Source: an uncultured Shewanella sp. (GTDB lineage: Bacteria; Pseudomonadota; Gammaproteobacteria; Enterobacterales; Shewanellaceae). Taken from it: a DNA stretch of 64,000 nt. The translations under genes were made by a program, and so were the position numbers. Location: NCBI RefSeq assembly GCF_947497935.1, contig NZ_CANMIO010000001.1, positions 124,001 to 188,000 on the forward strand. Direction: 5' to 3'. Shown here piece after piece: positions 17,711 to 27,598 of this stretch. The notes under the pieces are model-generated. The model saw only the letters and a program-made list of their open reading frames with translations. It searched no databases and was not told where the DNA came from. How positions within the stretch are numbered: position 1 is the stretch's first letter; each line of letters begins with the position of its first letter.

Positions 17711-18951
17711 TATTGGCCCCCGGCGTTAGCTAGTTGCTTTTCTGTGTTCTCATCTTGAGTGTCTTGATTAGAACTAGAGTCTTCACCGACGATCTTGACT
17801 ATCTGACCATCCTCAACATTACTCAAGTTAGTCAGTGATACGCGCTCGCCATCGTCTAGGCTACCTTTGATATAGACATGTTCTAGATCGGTGCGCACCA
17901 CATTGACTGTGCGAAGCTCTATGCTGTTATCACTGCGAACTATGGTTACTTGATTATCACGAACTAAGTGGCGAGGAAGTTTTACTATTCCCTCAACGGT
18001 ACGGCCTTTAATTACTGCGGTAACAAAGGTGCCATATTTAAGCGGTAATTGGCCTTCAGCGCGATTGTTTCGCAAATAGGGATCTTTTACTTCGGCAACT
18101 AAGTAAACCATACGATTTTCGGCATCGATAACGCCTTCGCTACGTACAATTTTGCCATGCCAAGTGATCACTCGACCAGCAAGATCGGCACTTAAGCTTA
18201 CGTGTGTATCTGGGTTATCAACCGATTCAAGGTAGGCGAGGTCGTTATTCGACAGTGGTAGTCTTACTTCGGCAATACGGGTGTCGTATAGCTCACCTAA
18301 ATTTGTGCCCAGAGTGACATACTGGCCAAGATCAACGTTGCGTGCCTTGATGATGCCATCGAATGGTGCACGTATAACTGTGCGTTCAAGATTGCGTTGT
18401 GCACGCGCAAGGGCGGCCTGCTGGAACTTAACGTTTGCTTGTTCTTGCTTGAGTTGTGGTAGACGTAGCCCTAGCTCTGGTGGAATACCACCGTCGTAGC
18501 CTTTCCAGTCATTCTTCGCGACTTCACCCTTGGCCATCTCTTCTTCTAGCGCGGCTTGGGCTTGGGCAAGTGATGCTTGAGCCTGCATCAGGTCTGCCTC
18601 GTAATCTGATGGCTCGATAACGGCGAGTTCATCGCCTTTCTTTACCACGCCCCCGGCAACAAAGTTGGTCGAGATTGATAGCATACGACCTTGTACTTCG
18701 GTCACCAGCTGAGTCTTGTACTTAGGGGTGACGACGCCATAAGAGGGGAGGTTTAATGAGACGGTTTGTTGCTGCACTTGAGTGACATCAACAATAGGCA
18801 CTGGGGCCGTATCGGCTTTCTGTTCAGGGGCTTCCTTGGTACTGATCAGCAATTGCGCCGCGATAATAAAGACTAGAAGAATAAAGAGTGGAGACATTCT
18901 CCTAAGTATTGTTTTAATTTTATTTATCATCTGATCCGCTTTTCCATGCAT
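17710..18951 (-). CDS. RND efflux periplasmic adaptor (membrane fusion protein)
   Basis: A 413-residue membrane-fusion protein linking the RND pump to an outer-membrane channel. An N-terminal membrane anchor (SPLFILLVFIIAAQLLIST) is followed by the beta-barrel/lipoyl half-motif VVTPKYKTQLVTEVQGRM, an alpha-helical hairpin (DLMQAQASLAQAQAALEEEM to ARAQRNLERT), the second lipoyl half RAPFDGIIKARNVDLGQYV and a C-terminal beta domain. The ORF opens MHGKADQMINKIK; the internal ATG seven codons later (18930) is an equally plausible start. First gene of a two-gene operon with the permease. No adjacent regulator is seen. Confidence 0.88.
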   Translation of the reverse strand: MHGKADQMINKIKTILRRMSPLFILLVFIIAAQLLISTKEAPEQKADTAPVPIVDVTQVQQQTVSLNLPSYGVVTPKYKTQLVTEVQGRMLSISTNFVAGGVVKKGDELAVIEPSDYEADLMQAQASLAQAQAALEEEMAKGEVAKNDWKGYDGGIPPELGLRLPQLKQEQANVKFQQAALARAQRNLERTVIRAPFDGIIKARNVDLGQYVTLGTNLGELYDTRIAEVRLPLSNNDLAYLESVDNPDTHVSLSADLAGRVITWHGKIVRSEGVIDAENRMVYLVAEVKDPYLRNNRAEGQLPLKYGTFVTAVIKGRTVEGIVKLPRHLVRDNQVTIVRSDNSIELRTVNVVRTDLEHVYIKGSLDDGERVSLTNLSNVEDGQIVKIVGEDSSSNQDTQDENTEKQLANAGGQ

Positions 18952-19101
18952 AGACTTTTCTAACGGTCTAAATTACCAGAGTCAGAGTCAAGGCGACAAC
19001 TTTATTTGTAAATAAAATGTTTCAGTCTGTGATTTTTGCGTGAATAGATACGTTGTTTGCCTATTGGCCGAAAGGGTAGCAATTTCTGCTACAGGGGAGC
19101 A

Positions 19102-19129
19102 AAAAAGGGTCACGTGATGTGACCCTTTT
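19102..19129 (-). terminator. Terminator of srmB
   Basis: AAAAGGGTCAC and GTGACCCTTTT form a perfect stem with a GTGAT loop; on the minus strand it is followed by six T residues. Confidence 0.85.
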
Positions 19130-19148
19130 AGGTTAAGAAAAGTGAATT

Positions 19149-20384
19149 TTACTTCTTCTTTTTCTTTTTGTTCTTCTTGCTGAAGTTTTTGCCTTCAGGA
19201 CCGGCTTTTTTCTTTCCTGGCGGCTTAGCTTCTTTGTTCTTTGGACGCAGGTCTTTAATGAAACGACGCTTTAATGGTTGCTCGATATAACGCTCGATCT
19301 TACCAACAACACGGATGTCATGGGCTTCAACTAACGAAATCGCTGTCCCTTTTGCGCCAGCACGGCCAGTACGACCGATACGGTGTACATAAGTATCGGC
19401 AGAGCGTGGCATATCGAAGTTGATAACATGAGTAATATCGTCAATATCGATACCGCGTGCGGCAACGTCAGTGGCTAGCAAGATATTAACTTCGCCTTTG
19501 GTGAAACGACCTAGCGCTTGGAAGCGAGCTTTTTGCTCCATATCACCACGCATAAATGCACAAGTGATGCCTTCTTTTTGCAATAGACCTTCAAGGCTTG
19601 CAACCGCTTCACGTGTCTTAACGAAGACGATAGTGCGTTGCACATCTTCTTGCTTCAACAGTGCGCACAACAGCGCAAACTTATGCGCTTTATCATCGGC
19701 TAGATGGATCCACTGGTGGATTTTGGCTTTTTCGCTACGTGGCGCTTCAGCTTCTAGCTTAACTGGATTCGTTAGTAGGTTGTGTGAGAAACGGCCCACG
19801 TCGCTGCCTTCAAGAGTGGCTGAGAACAGCATGGTTTGTTTACGGCCAACCGACTCGATAGCAATGCTTTCAACCACTGCCGAGAAACCCATGTCTAGCA
19901 TGCGGTCTGCTTCGTCGATAACTAATACTTCTACTTCTTCAGCGTTGAAGTGACCTTTGTCTAGGTACTCCATTAAACGGCCTGGAGTGGCAACTAAGAT
20001 ATCAACGTTCTTCTGTAGCGCTTCTTCTTGAGGACCATAAGGTACGCCACCAGTGATGATCACTGTGTCTAAACCTAGGCCTGTAGCAAGGTGGCTGGCA
20101 TAACGGTGAATTTGGCTAGCAAGTTCACGAGTAGGAGTAAGAATCAATACTCGTGCACGGCCGCCATATCGACGTGGAAAGTCGATTAGGTGCTGCAACG
20201 CAGGTAGAAGAAAACTTGCCGTCTTACCCGTACCAGTAGGCGCACGAGCTAAGATATCTCTTTGCTCCATTGCGACTGGGATTGTTTGCTGTTGTATCGT
20301 AGTGGGCTTGTTATGGCCCATTGCTTTCAGTGACTCTAACAAACAAGGGTCAAGCTGGAGATCTTCAAATTGCATGCGTGGCAT
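19149..20384 (-). CDS. srmB: DEAD-box RNA helicase SrmB
   Basis: ATP-dependent RNA helicase assisting 50S ribosomal subunit assembly. Motifs in order: Q-motif (TTIQQQTIPVAM), Walker A APTGTGKT, TPTRELA, VATPGRLMEYL, VIDEADRMLDMGF (DEAD box), LFSATLEG (SAT), then helicase C-domain TDVAARGIDIDDITHVINFD and HRIGRTGRAG. LFSATLEGSD, the IHQWIHLADD segment and the EAHDIRVVGKIERYIEQPLK tail match SrmB better than RhlE, RhlB or DeaD. The C-terminus is a short Lys-rich RNA-binding tail (PGKKKAGPEG...KKNKKKKKK). It is downstream of trmN6 on the same strand; in E. coli the two genes are adjacent but divergent. Confidence 0.9.
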   Translation of the reverse strand: MPRMQFEDLQLDPCLLESLKAMGHNKPTTIQQQTIPVAMEQRDILARAPTGTGKTASFLLPALQHLIDFPRRYGGRARVLILTPTRELASQIHRYASHLATGLGLDTVIITGGVPYGPQEEALQKNVDILVATPGRLMEYLDKGHFNAEEVEVLVIDEADRMLDMGFSAVVESIAIESVGRKQTMLFSATLEGSDVGRFSHNLLTNPVKLEAEAPRSEKAKIHQWIHLADDKAHKFALLCALLKQEDVQRTIVFVKTREAVASLEGLLQKEGITCAFMRGDMEQKARFQALGRFTKGEVNILLATDVAARGIDIDDITHVINFDMPRSADTYVHRIGRTGRAGAKGTAISLVEAHDIRVVGKIERYIEQPLKRRFIKDLRPKNKEAKPPGKKKAGPEGKNFSKKNKKKKKK

Positions 20385-20453
20385 CTCAATAAATAATAGC
20401 CGAGTATTATAAAGCTTATAGAAGCGACTTTAAACGATTAGATCGCTAGATCT

Positions 20454-21236
20454 TTAAAGCTTTAAATAAAAATCTCTGCTCAATAGGCTAAAGGCTTGGC
20501 TGTAATGGCCATTTTTCTCACGAATATAAAGCTGTTGCGGGACAACATCATCAAGCTTAGGTGCCACAACCGGCTGGGTTTCTCTTTTGGAGTCATGGAT
20601 TAAGGCCGAGGTATGGCATAAAACCAAGATCTGTCGATTGGCTTCTTTACCTTCAACGCTCGCCGCCAGCAACTTTTGGCTCAGCTTAAGCCTATATTTG
20701 CTGAGCTTTGTTTCGAATAAGCAGACCGACTCCGTCGGCAAGATAAGGCTGGCAGAGCCTTGAGGGCTTAAAAGCTGCTTTATCGCTGCTAGCAGACTAT
20801 CGAAACTTAAGCTATCTGTATGGCGCGCCGTGGCTCTGGAGGCATTGCTCGACTGCGGGCCATTGGCAAAGTAGGGCGGATTACAGATGATATGTTCAAA
20901 CTGCTTGGGGGGCTCGGCTTGATTGTTAGCTTGAGCGTCTGGCTGATTGTAAGCCTGGATATCACAACAGATAACCTCGAGGCGCTCTGACCAGGGGGAG
21001 GCTTTGAAATTTTGCTGACAGTCTAGGGCAGCGTCTGTGTCTAGCTCAATTGCGGTAATCTTGGCTTGGCTTCGTTGGGCTGCCATCAGGCTCAATAGGC
21101 CACTGCCGGCACCAATATCGAGTATGGTCTTGGCCTGTACTAACGGCGCCCAAGCACCCAAAAGTACACCGTCAGTACTGACGGGCATACCGCAACGGCT
21201 GTCATCGACGTGAAAGAGTTTGAAGGTAAAAGGCAT
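20454..21236 (-). CDS. trmN6: tRNA1(Val) adenine-37 N6-methyltransferase
   Basis: SAM-dependent methyltransferase (YfiC) modifying A37 of valine tRNA. The 260-residue protein opens [29 protein letters not shown], close to E. coli YfiC, has the SAM-binding [19 protein letters not shown] loop and the adenine-N6 catalytic NPPYF motif ([13 protein letters not shown]). Neighbourhood with srmB supports the call, since these genes are adjacent in E. coli too. It probably shares a transcript with srmB, 69 bases downstream. Confidence 0.9.
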   Translation of the reverse strand: MPFTFKLFHVDDSRCGMPVSTDGVLLGAWAPLVQAKTILDIGAGSGLLSLMAAQRSQAKITAIELDTDAALDCQQNFKASPWSERLEVICCDIQAYNQPDAQANNQAEPPKQFEHIICNPPYFANGPQSSNASRATARHTDSLSFDSLLAAIKQLLSPQGSASLILPTESVCLFETKLSKYRLKLSQKLLAASVEGKEANRQILVLCHTSALIHDSKRETQPVVAPKLDDVVPQQLYIREKNGHYSQAFSLLSRDFYLKL

Positions 21237-21752
21237 GGCAACATAGAGGTGGTGTTAACTATGGAGCTAATTGTACGCTAATCAAACCTATAGCGTAATC
21301 TCCTAATCTAGGTTTAATTGTTAATGTTTTATGCAAGCTTTAGTTGTTTTGCATGTAAGTGGTTACTCACTTTGAACTGCTTGCTGGCTATTAAAGCGGA
21401 TGTGTCTTGTTGTAGGTGCTCATGGGGTGAATGTAAGAGATGAAAAGCCGTTGTTAAACGCCTGTTGCGGCTTGTATCGAGAATGACCGTTTTTCCGTAT
21501 GGGTGCTTGTTTGTTAATTGCGACTCTGTTAATAGTATGCGCTCTTTGTTGGGTAAAAGCCCAATTTTGGAGTCGGTAAACCAAGTTTAAAGCAATTTTA
21601 GCGTTCTTATTTCCGCTGCTGTTCATAAACTCGCCAAGAATGGGCCGTATTTACCACGGAACCGTGTAAAGTAAAGATTACACTTTTTTAGTTGTCATCC
21701 TAAGTGGTGCCTTAGGAACATGACGGCATGAAATATTTAACCAAATAAAATT
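21237..21752. other. Intergenic region between trmN6 and brnQ
   Basis: 516 bases holding the divergent promoters of trmN6 and brnQ. Small open frames exist but have neither a ribosome-binding site nor a recognisable product. No repeat or RNA gene was recognised. Confidence 0.5.
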
Positions 21753-23099
21753 ATGATGGGGCATAAAGTGCAGAATAATCAAATGAGTATTGCAGACACG
21801 CTAGGGTTAGGTTTTATGACCTTCGCGTTCTTTTTGGGGGCCGGAAATTTAATCTTCCCTCCTTTAGCTGGCTTTTTGGCAGGCGAAAATATCACGCTAG
21901 CTATGTTTGGCTTCCTTATTACTGCGGTCGGCCTTCCCCTTATTACTCTGATTGCTGTCGCTAAAGCGAACGGTAAAATTATGCAGTTGCTTCCTCCCAT
22001 CGCAGCGACCGCATTAGCCGTATCAATTTTTATCATCATAGGTCCAGCGTTCGCCGCACCAAGAACCGGGCTTGTGGCTTATGAAGTCGGATTTAAACCG
22101 TTTCTAGAAGATACATCCGCTACCTTTATGATAGCTGGCCTAACTTTTAACATTACCCAGCTTATTTATACATTGGGCTTCTTCGGACTTTCAATGGTAT
22201 TAGCACTTTTCCCAGGTAAACTACTTGATAGTGTTGGTAAAGTATTAACGCCTATCCTTATACTATTGTTAGTTGGCCTAGCTATCTCAGTTATTGTGAT
22301 CCCAGGTAGCGATATCGGTGCTGCAGTTGGTGATTACCAAGCTAACCCGCTAACGAAAGGGATCTTGGAAGGCTATAACACCATGGATACCTTGGCCTCA
22401 TTGATCTTCGGTATGTTGATCATCGATATCCTACGTAAGAAAGGGATCACTGAGCCAAAAGCACAGACTAATTATCTGATTAAAGCTGCATTAATTGCTG
22501 CGGCAGGTTTGGCATTTGTTTATATATCACTATTTTATTTAGGTGCAACGGCGGGTGACTTAGCCGTTGGTGCAGAAAATGGCGGCGTTATCTTAACCAA
22601 CTACGTTATCGCTAAATTTGGCGCAAGTGGCATGATCTTATTGTCATCTGTAGTAACGCTAGCTTGTTTGACAACATCTGTAGGTCTTATCAGTGCCTGT
22701 GGTGAGTACTTTAACGAGCTACTACCAAAGATCTCTTACCGCCGTTTTGTGGTAATGGTAAGCATTATTTGTGCGACCGTTGCTAACGTAGGCTTGGCGC
22801 AGTTAATCGATATTAGCGTTCCTGTACTAATGACTGTTTACCCGGTTGCGATTGCATTGGTTGCGGTAACTTTCTTAACTGAACGTTTTGCTCATCCAAA
22901 AACAGCGCATCGTTTGGTAGTTAGTGTGGCGCTATTCTTCGGTATTGTTGATGGCTTTAAAGCGGCTAAGGTTGATGTAAGCGTATTTAACTTTATGCCA
23001 CTGCATAACGAAGGCATGGCATGGTTGCTACCAACGGCTATCGTCATCGTAGCTTGTATGCTAATTAAAAAGCCAAGCGAGCAGCTAGCGGTCAACTAA
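21753..23099 (+). CDS. brnQ: Branched-chain amino acid transporter (LIVCS family)
   Basis: Sodium/proton-coupled uptake of leucine, isoleucine and valine across the inner membrane. The N-terminal LGLGFMTFAFFLGAGNLIFPP is the family signature, followed by about twelve hydrophobic helices over 448 residues, including FAAPRTGLVAYEVGF and LTTSVGLISACGEYF, both characteristic of BrnQ. The start is not settled: ATG 21753 gives an N-terminal MMGHKVQNNQ extension, while GTG 21768 is preceded by GGGG and ATG 21783 gives the usual MSIADT beginning. Single gene with its own terminator. Confidence 0.93.
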   Translation: MMGHKVQNNQMSIADTLGLGFMTFAFFLGAGNLIFPPLAGFLAGENITLAMFGFLITAVGLPLITLIAVAKANGKIMQLLPPIAATALAVSIFIIIGPAFAAPRTGLVAYEVGFKPFLEDTSATFMIAGLTFNITQLIYTLGFFGLSMVLALFPGKLLDSVGKVLTPILILLLVGLAISVIVIPGSDIGAAVGDYQANPLTKGILEGYNTMDTLASLIFGMLIIDILRKKGITEPKAQTNYLIKAALIAAAGLAFVYISLFYLGATAGDLAVGAENGGVILTNYVIAKFGASGMILLSSVVTLACLTTSVGLISACGEYFNELLPKISYRRFVVMVSIICATVANVGLAQLIDISVPVLMTVYPVAIALVAVTFLTERFAHPKTAHRLVVSVALFFGIVDGFKAAKVDVSVFNFMPLHNEGMAWLLPTAIVIVACMLIKKPSEQLAVN

Positions 23100-23177
23100 A
23101 GCTAGCGGTTAAAGCTAACCGCTAATGTGAATAGCTTAAGTGAATAGCTAAAGCCAATTTGATGGCATAATATTGAG

Positions 23178-23207
23178 GCGATGTTTCTTAGAAACATCGC
23201 TTTTTTT
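23178..23207 (+). terminator. Terminator of brnQ
   Basis: GCGATGTTTC and GAAACATCGC form a perfect 10-bp stem with loop TTA, followed by seven T residues. A second inverted repeat, TAGCGGTTA with TAACCGCTA, lies just after the stop codon at 23103-23124. Confidence 0.92.
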
Positions 23208-23210
23208 ATG

Positions 23211-23582
23211 GAAAGAAGGGACTAGGAAAAGCAGGTTCTAGGTTCTAGAGCGTTCGCAAGCTCACTTTTAGAGCGGACTTCGTCCTGCTATACAATCAAC
23301 AGCCTGATGCTTTTGGCTTTTGCTTTTTCTAGTAGGGCTTTAGCCCGCTCTAGCCGCGAAGCGCTGTAGATTCTAGTCTTAGGAAGAGCAGAAGCGGGCA
23401 TGCTAAGACGGTACAAGCCGAGAAAGGCCGATAAGGCTAAGACGGATAAAGCCGGATAAAGACGGAAAACAAAAGATAACAGCTTGACGCTTTTGGCTTT
23501 TGCTTTTCCTCGCAGGGCTTTAGCCCGTCCTCGCAGCGAAGCGCTCTAGATTCTAGTCCTAGGATCTAGGCCCTTCTTTAAA
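23211..23582. repeat. Mosaic palindromic intergenic element, copy B
   Basis: The cleanest copy of the family. It begins GAAAGAAGGGACTAGG and ends CTAGGCCCTTCTTTAAA, so the termini are inverted repeats. Internally it carries CTAGAGCGTTCGCAAGCTC, GCGGACTTCGTCCTGC, two copies of GCAGGGCTTTAGCCCG-like or GTAGGGCTTTAGCCCG hairpins followed by CGCGAAGCGCT or CGCAGCGAAGCGCT, and a central GC-rich run of AAGCCGGATAAAGACGG-like units. No ORF with coding character. It ends 18 bases before the xerD start, so the xerD promoter must lie within or upstream of it. Confidence 0.75.
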
Positions 23583-23599
23583 CTAAATAGGAATGAGAA

Positions 23600-24502
23600 G
23601 TGTCAGATAAGTACACGCCCAATAGTAATATTGATCTATTTTTAGATGATCTATGGTCAACCAAGGGCTTAAGTGATAACACCTTAAGCGCCTATCGCAC
23701 CGACCTACGTCATCTTGACCGTTATCTGCAAAAGCAGGGTGATGACCTAGTGACTTGTTCTCAGTTCGACATTCGCAACTATTTGGCCGAGCGTTTCGAT
23801 AAAGGCTTCGCTAAGACCAGTAGCGCACGCATGATGAGTAGCCTTAGACGCTTCTATGGCTATCTTATCCTAAAGAAAAAAATCGATAGCGACCCGATGG
23901 CACTTATTGAGTCGCCCAAACTTGCGCGAAAATTGCCTGATTCACTCAGCGAAGAGGATATCGACCGCTTGCTGGCCGAGCCTGAGCCAGACGATCCGCT
24001 AGAGTGTCGTGATAAAGCCATGCTTGAACTATTGTACGCAACAGGCCTGCGTGTATCAGAGCTGGTGGGATTGACCATGGAGCAGTTAAGTTTACGCCAA
24101 GGGCTAGTACGCATCACAGGTAAAGGTGGCAAGGAGCGTTTGGTACCACTTGGTGAACTGGCTGTTACCGAAATAGAGTCATACCTTAAGTTTGCCAGAG
24201 CTGAACTGCTTAAGGGCAAGCAAAGTGATGTGCTATTTCCATCTAAACGGGCGCAGCAGATGACGCGACAGACTTTCTGGCACCGTATCAAGCTTTATGC
24301 GCTTAGAGCGGGGATCAGCACAGAGCTGTCACCACACACCTTAAGGCATGCATTTGCCACTCACCTGCTAAACCATGGTGCCGATCTACGTGTGGTACAA
24401 CTGCTGCTGGGTCACAGCGATCTGTCTACAACACAGATCTACACCCATGTAGCTACCGCAAGGTTATCTAGTCTGCACAGCGAGCACCATCCAAGAGGGT
24501 AA
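23600..24502 (+). CDS. xerD: Site-specific tyrosine recombinase XerD
   Basis: Partner of XerC in resolving chromosome dimers at dif. The 300-residue length is canonical. The N-terminal core-binding domain (STKGLSDNTLSAYRTDLRHL) is followed by the catalytic domain with R in LLYATGLRVSELVGL, K in ITGKGGKERLVPLG, HTLRHAFATHLL (H-x-x-R), LLGHSDLSTTQIYTH (H and the nucleophilic Tyr). GTG start at 23600 preceded by AGGAATGAG. Order xerD-dsbC-recJ is conserved across gammaproteobacteria. Confidence 0.95.
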   Translation: MSDKYTPNSNIDLFLDDLWSTKGLSDNTLSAYRTDLRHLDRYLQKQGDDLVTCSQFDIRNYLAERFDKGFAKTSSARMMSSLRRFYGYLILKKKIDSDPMALIESPKLARKLPDSLSEEDIDRLLAEPEPDDPLECRDKAMLELLYATGLRVSELVGLTMEQLSLRQGLVRITGKGGKERLVPLGELAVTEIESYLKFARAELLKGKQSDVLFPSKRAQQMTRQTFWHRIKLYALRAGISTELSPHTLRHAFATHLLNHGADLRVVQLLLGHSDLSTTQIYTHVATARLSSLHSEHHPRG

Positions 24503-24720
24503 GCCATTTGATATGCATCAGCTGTTACAATTTGTTGGCTGGTTAATTCGCTTCTGCAAAACTAAAGTTAATTTAAATATTTGATGGATTTCACGTCTGT
24601 ATGATTTAGTTACAGCAAATAATTTGCTTTAACTGAGTTGAGTCTGTAACTTTTCAGCCCCAGACAAGGTCTAATCTTTTATATCCATCAGTCTGCCCCT
24701 TACAGAGAGTAGGAAAACTA

Positions 24721-25446
24721 ATGAAGTTCACTCGAACATTTTCTTTGATTGCTGCAATGATGATTGCACCAGCAGCCCTTGCAGCATCGAATAGTAGCGA
24801 CGATACCGCCGCATTAAAGCAAAAGCTAAGTGAAACGCTAAGTGTAAAAGTGATTTCAATGAAGCCATCACCTATCCCTGAGCTATATGAAGCCTTTACC
24901 GATCGTGGTGTACTTTATATTTCTAAAGATGGTTCAAAGCTATTTCACGGTAACCTTTATGATCTAGATAAAGGTATGAAGAACCTGACCGAAGCTGCTA
25001 TGGCAGGTCCTCGTATAGACATGATGAAGCCACTAGAAGAAAACATGCTGGTTTACAAGGCTAAGAATGAAAAGCACGTAGTGACTATCTTTACTGATGT
25101 CAGTTGTGGTTATTGCCGTAAGTTACACAACGAAATGGACGGCTATAACGATCTAGGCATTACTGTGCGTTACCTTGCTTTCCCACGTGCAGGTGTGCCA
25201 TCGGCGAACGCCGACGAGATGGAGTCTGTATGGTGCGCGGCCGATCCACTAAAAGCCATGGGCGAAGCTAAAAACGGTAAGGCAGTTAAGCAAGCTAAGT
25301 GCGATGCTAAAATTGCCGAGCAATATAATTTAGGCCAAGCATTTGGTATTAACGGTACGCCAGCAATCATTCTTGAAGACGGTACTTTGATCCCTGGCTA
25401 CCAGCCACCTCAGGCACTGCTACGTACACTAGAGTCTGTACAATAA
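24721..25446 (+). CDS. dsbC: Thiol:disulfide interchange protein DsbC
   Basis: Periplasmic disulfide isomerase. A signal peptide (FSLIAAMMIAPAALAAS) is followed by the N-terminal dimerisation domain and a thioredoxin fold with the active site CGYC at residues 129-132 and a cis-proline motif GINGTPAI. The 241-residue length is typical. Additional cysteines VWCAAD and AKCDA correspond to the structural disulfide of DsbC. ATG start with GAGTAGGA upstream. Sits between xerD and recJ, as in many relatives, with its own terminator. Confidence 0.95.
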   Translation: MKFTRTFSLIAAMMIAPAALAASNSSDDTAALKQKLSETLSVKVISMKPSPIPELYEAFTDRGVLYISKDGSKLFHGNLYDLDKGMKNLTEAAMAGPRIDMMKPLEENMLVYKAKNEKHVVTIFTDVSCGYCRKLHNEMDGYNDLGITVRYLAFPRAGVPSANADEMESVWCAADPLKAMGEAKNGKAVKQAKCDAKIAEQYNLGQAFGINGTPAIILEDGTLIPGYQPPQALLRTLESVQ

Positions 25447-25492
25447 GTATTGCGTCTACATAAGACTAAGCACTGTCTTATGCAGTAATAGC

Positions 25493-25523
25493 GAAAAAAG
25501 GTGAGCCGAGGCTCACCTTTTTT
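25493..25523 (+). terminator. Terminator of dsbC
   Basis: AAAAAAGGTGAGCC and GGCTCACCTTTTTT make a perfect long stem with a two-base loop (GA) and a T-tract. Confidence 0.93.
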
Positions 25524-25587
25524 GTGCCCCTTTAGCGGCAGTCTTGTTATGCTGCTCCTGTTTTTAATTTTGAGGATTTAAGCCAAC

Positions 25588-27312
25588 GTGATCCATAAGA
25601 TAGTTCGCCGCCCAAGAGTCGATGATAGTCACCTTCCCGATACGTTTTCGCCAATATTAAAACAGATCTATGCCAGTCGTGGAGTCAGTGCCTCTGACTG
25701 CGAACTGAGCCTCGCTAAGTTGCTTAGACCCAATACCATGGCTGGGCTTGATCAGGCTGCCAAGATAGTTGCAGATGCCATTGAAGCGCAAAAAGCAATT
25801 TTGATCATGGGTGACTTCGATGCCGATGGCGCGACATCTACCAGTGTATGTGTTTTGGCGCTGCGGATGATGGGCGCACCGAAGGTGGATTATCTTATTC
25901 CGAACCGCTTCGATTACGGCTATGGCCTAAGCCCTGAGATTGTTGCCGTTGCTGCTAATAAAAATGCCGAGCTGTTGATCACCGTCGACAACGGCATTTC
26001 ATCTATCGAAGGCGTGGCAGCGGCCAAAGCGCTAGGCATGACAGTGGTGATCACCGACCACCATCTTCCGGGTCATACCTTACCGGACGCCGATGCCATC
26101 GTTAACCCAAATCAAGACGGCTGCGGCTTTGCCAGTAAGTCGATTGCCGGAGTCGGCGTAGCCTTCTATCTGATGTCGGCGCTGAGAGCCGAGCTTAGAA
26201 ACCGTAACTGGTATCAACAGCAGGGCATAGCTGAACCTAATCTAGCTCAACTACTGGATATTGTCGCCCTAGGTACCGTAGCCGATGTGGTGTCGCTCGA
26301 CACCAATAACCGTATTCTAGTGGAAGCGGGTCTGCAGCGCGTTAAATCCGGGCGCTGCCGCGTGGGAATTACAGCACTGCTTGAAGTCGCTAAGCGTACC
26401 CCATCACGCATTGTCGCCTCAGACTTTGGTTTTGCCGTAGGTCCAAGGCTTAACGCGGCCGGTCGTCTCGATGAGATGGCGTTAGGGGTCGAAACCTTGT
26501 TGTGTGACGATATTATGCTAGCGCGGCGCATGGCCTCTGAGCTCGATGGCTTAAACGCCGAGCGACGTGATCTTGAAGCCGATATGCAGCAAGAAGCGCT
26601 CAAGAGTCTTGAAAGTGTCGAGCTAAACGAAGCTGAATTACCTTGGGGCATTGCTATTTACCAAGCCGATTGGCACCAAGGGGTTATCGGTATCTTAGCC
26701 TCGCGGATTAAAGATAAATACCACCGTCCCGTAATCGCCTTTGCCGAAGCCGGCGAGGGCGAAATTAAAGGCTCGGCGCGTTCGATTAAAGGTCTGCATA
26801 TGCGCGACCTACTCGAGCTGATCAACAGTCGCCACCCAGGACTGATATTAAAGTTTGGTGGTCATGCTATGGCTGCTGGCCTCTCTATTCAAGCTGGGCA
26901 GTTTGCCTTGTTTGCCGATGCTTACGATAAAGCGGTGCGTGAAGTGTTAGCGCCAGAGTTATTAACTGGCGAGTTAGTATCTGATGGTGAGCTAGTGCCA
27001 GAGCAGTTCAAACTTGATCTTGCCACTGAGCTTAGAAATGCCGGCCCATGGGGGCAGTCATTCACCGAACCTTTATTTGATGGTTACTTTAGAGTGATCC
27101 AGCAGCGCATCGTTGGCGAGAAGCACTTAAAATTGATTTTAGAAACGGAATGCGGCCGAGTGATGCTCGATGCTATCGCCTTTAATGTGGACTTGAAGAC
27201 TTGGCCCGATGCCACTATTCAGTACGCACAGGTGGTGTATAAACTCGATGTGAATGAGTTTAGAGGCAATCAGAGTTTGCAGCTGATGGTTGAGCAGATT
27301 GAGCCAAAGTAG
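25588..27312 (+). CDS. recJ: Single-stranded-DNA-specific exonuclease RecJ
   Basis: 5'-3' single-strand exonuclease in recombination and mismatch repair. The 574-residue protein has the DHH phosphoesterase motifs IMGDFDADGATST and VITDHHLPG, the linking segment GPRLNAAGRLDEM, and the DHHA1 motif SARSIKGLHMRDLLE with GGHAMAAGLSI. GTG start at 25588 downstream of GAGGAT. Its last 17 codons (27261-27312) are duplicated 1.27 kb downstream at 28530-28581 with one difference, which is synonymous in the recJ frame (ATT versus ATA). The copy fused to recJ may therefore have been supplied by an inserted element. prfB, a frequent downstream neighbour, is absent. Confidence 0.95.
   Translation: MIHKIVRRPRVDDSHLPDTFSPILKQIYASRGVSASDCELSLAKLLRPNTMAGLDQAAKIVADAIEAQKAILIMGDFDADGATSTSVCVLALRMMGAPKVDYLIPNRFDYGYGLSPEIVAVAANKNAELLITVDNGISSIEGVAAAKALGMTVVITDHHLPGHTLPDADAIVNPNQDGCGFASKSIAGVGVAFYLMSALRAELRNRNWYQQQGIAEPNLAQLLDIVALGTVADVVSLDTNNRILVEAGLQRVKSGRCRVGITALLEVAKRTPSRIVASDFGFAVGPRLNAAGRLDEMALGVETLLCDDIMLARRMASELDGLNAERRDLEADMQQEALKSLESVELNEAELPWGIAIYQADWHQGVIGILASRIKDKYHRPVIAFAEAGEGEIKGSARSIKGLHMRDLLELINSRHPGLILKFGGHAMAAGLSIQAGQFALFADAYDKAVREVLAPELLTGELVSDGELVPEQFKLDLATELRNAGPWGQSFTEPLFDGYFRVIQQRIVGEKHLKLILETECGRVMLDAIAFNVDLKTWPDATIQYAQVVYKLDVNEFRGNQSLQLMVEQIEPK
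27261..27312 (+). repeat. recJ 3'-end direct repeat, proximal copy
   Basis: 52 bases forming the 3' end and stop of recJ, repeated at 28530-28581 with 51 of 52 identical. A terminator with nearly the same sequence follows each copy (27365 and 28622). Resembles an att-type direct repeat around inserted DNA. Confidence 0.85.
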
Positions 27313-27364
27313 GTTTAACCAAAGTAGGCTTTAGTCGGCATTGACTCAGAGTTTCGTCGAAATG

Positions 27365-27392
27365 AAAAGGATGCACAGCTTGCATCCTTTTT
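27365..27392 (+). terminator. Terminator of recJ
   Basis: AAAAGGATGCA and TGCATCCTTTTT form a stem with loop CAGCT and a T-tract. Almost the same hairpin recurs at 28622. Confidence 0.88.
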
Positions 27393-27598
27393 GTTTTCAG
27401 CTGATTTCGGAAACTCCCTTCAGTGGCTAATACACTTCAGCGATACTTTGCTTAAGGATAGCAGTCTCTCAATATTTGCATGGATACAAACTGTAGCGAG
27501 TGTTTCGTTGATGCGTTTTTTTTGCGTTGCTATTGTGAGCTTGCTTAATCAGACACTCTGCTTGATGTATGTAATTTAATTTAAGGATGAATTAAAAA

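Noticed and set aside
19149..20384. Calling the helicase RhlE or RhlB
   Set aside because: Motif surroundings and linkage to trmN6 fit SrmB better.
23860..24291. 143-codon frame antisense to xerD
   Set aside because: Shadow of a well-supported gene; Ser/Arg-rich low-complexity product.
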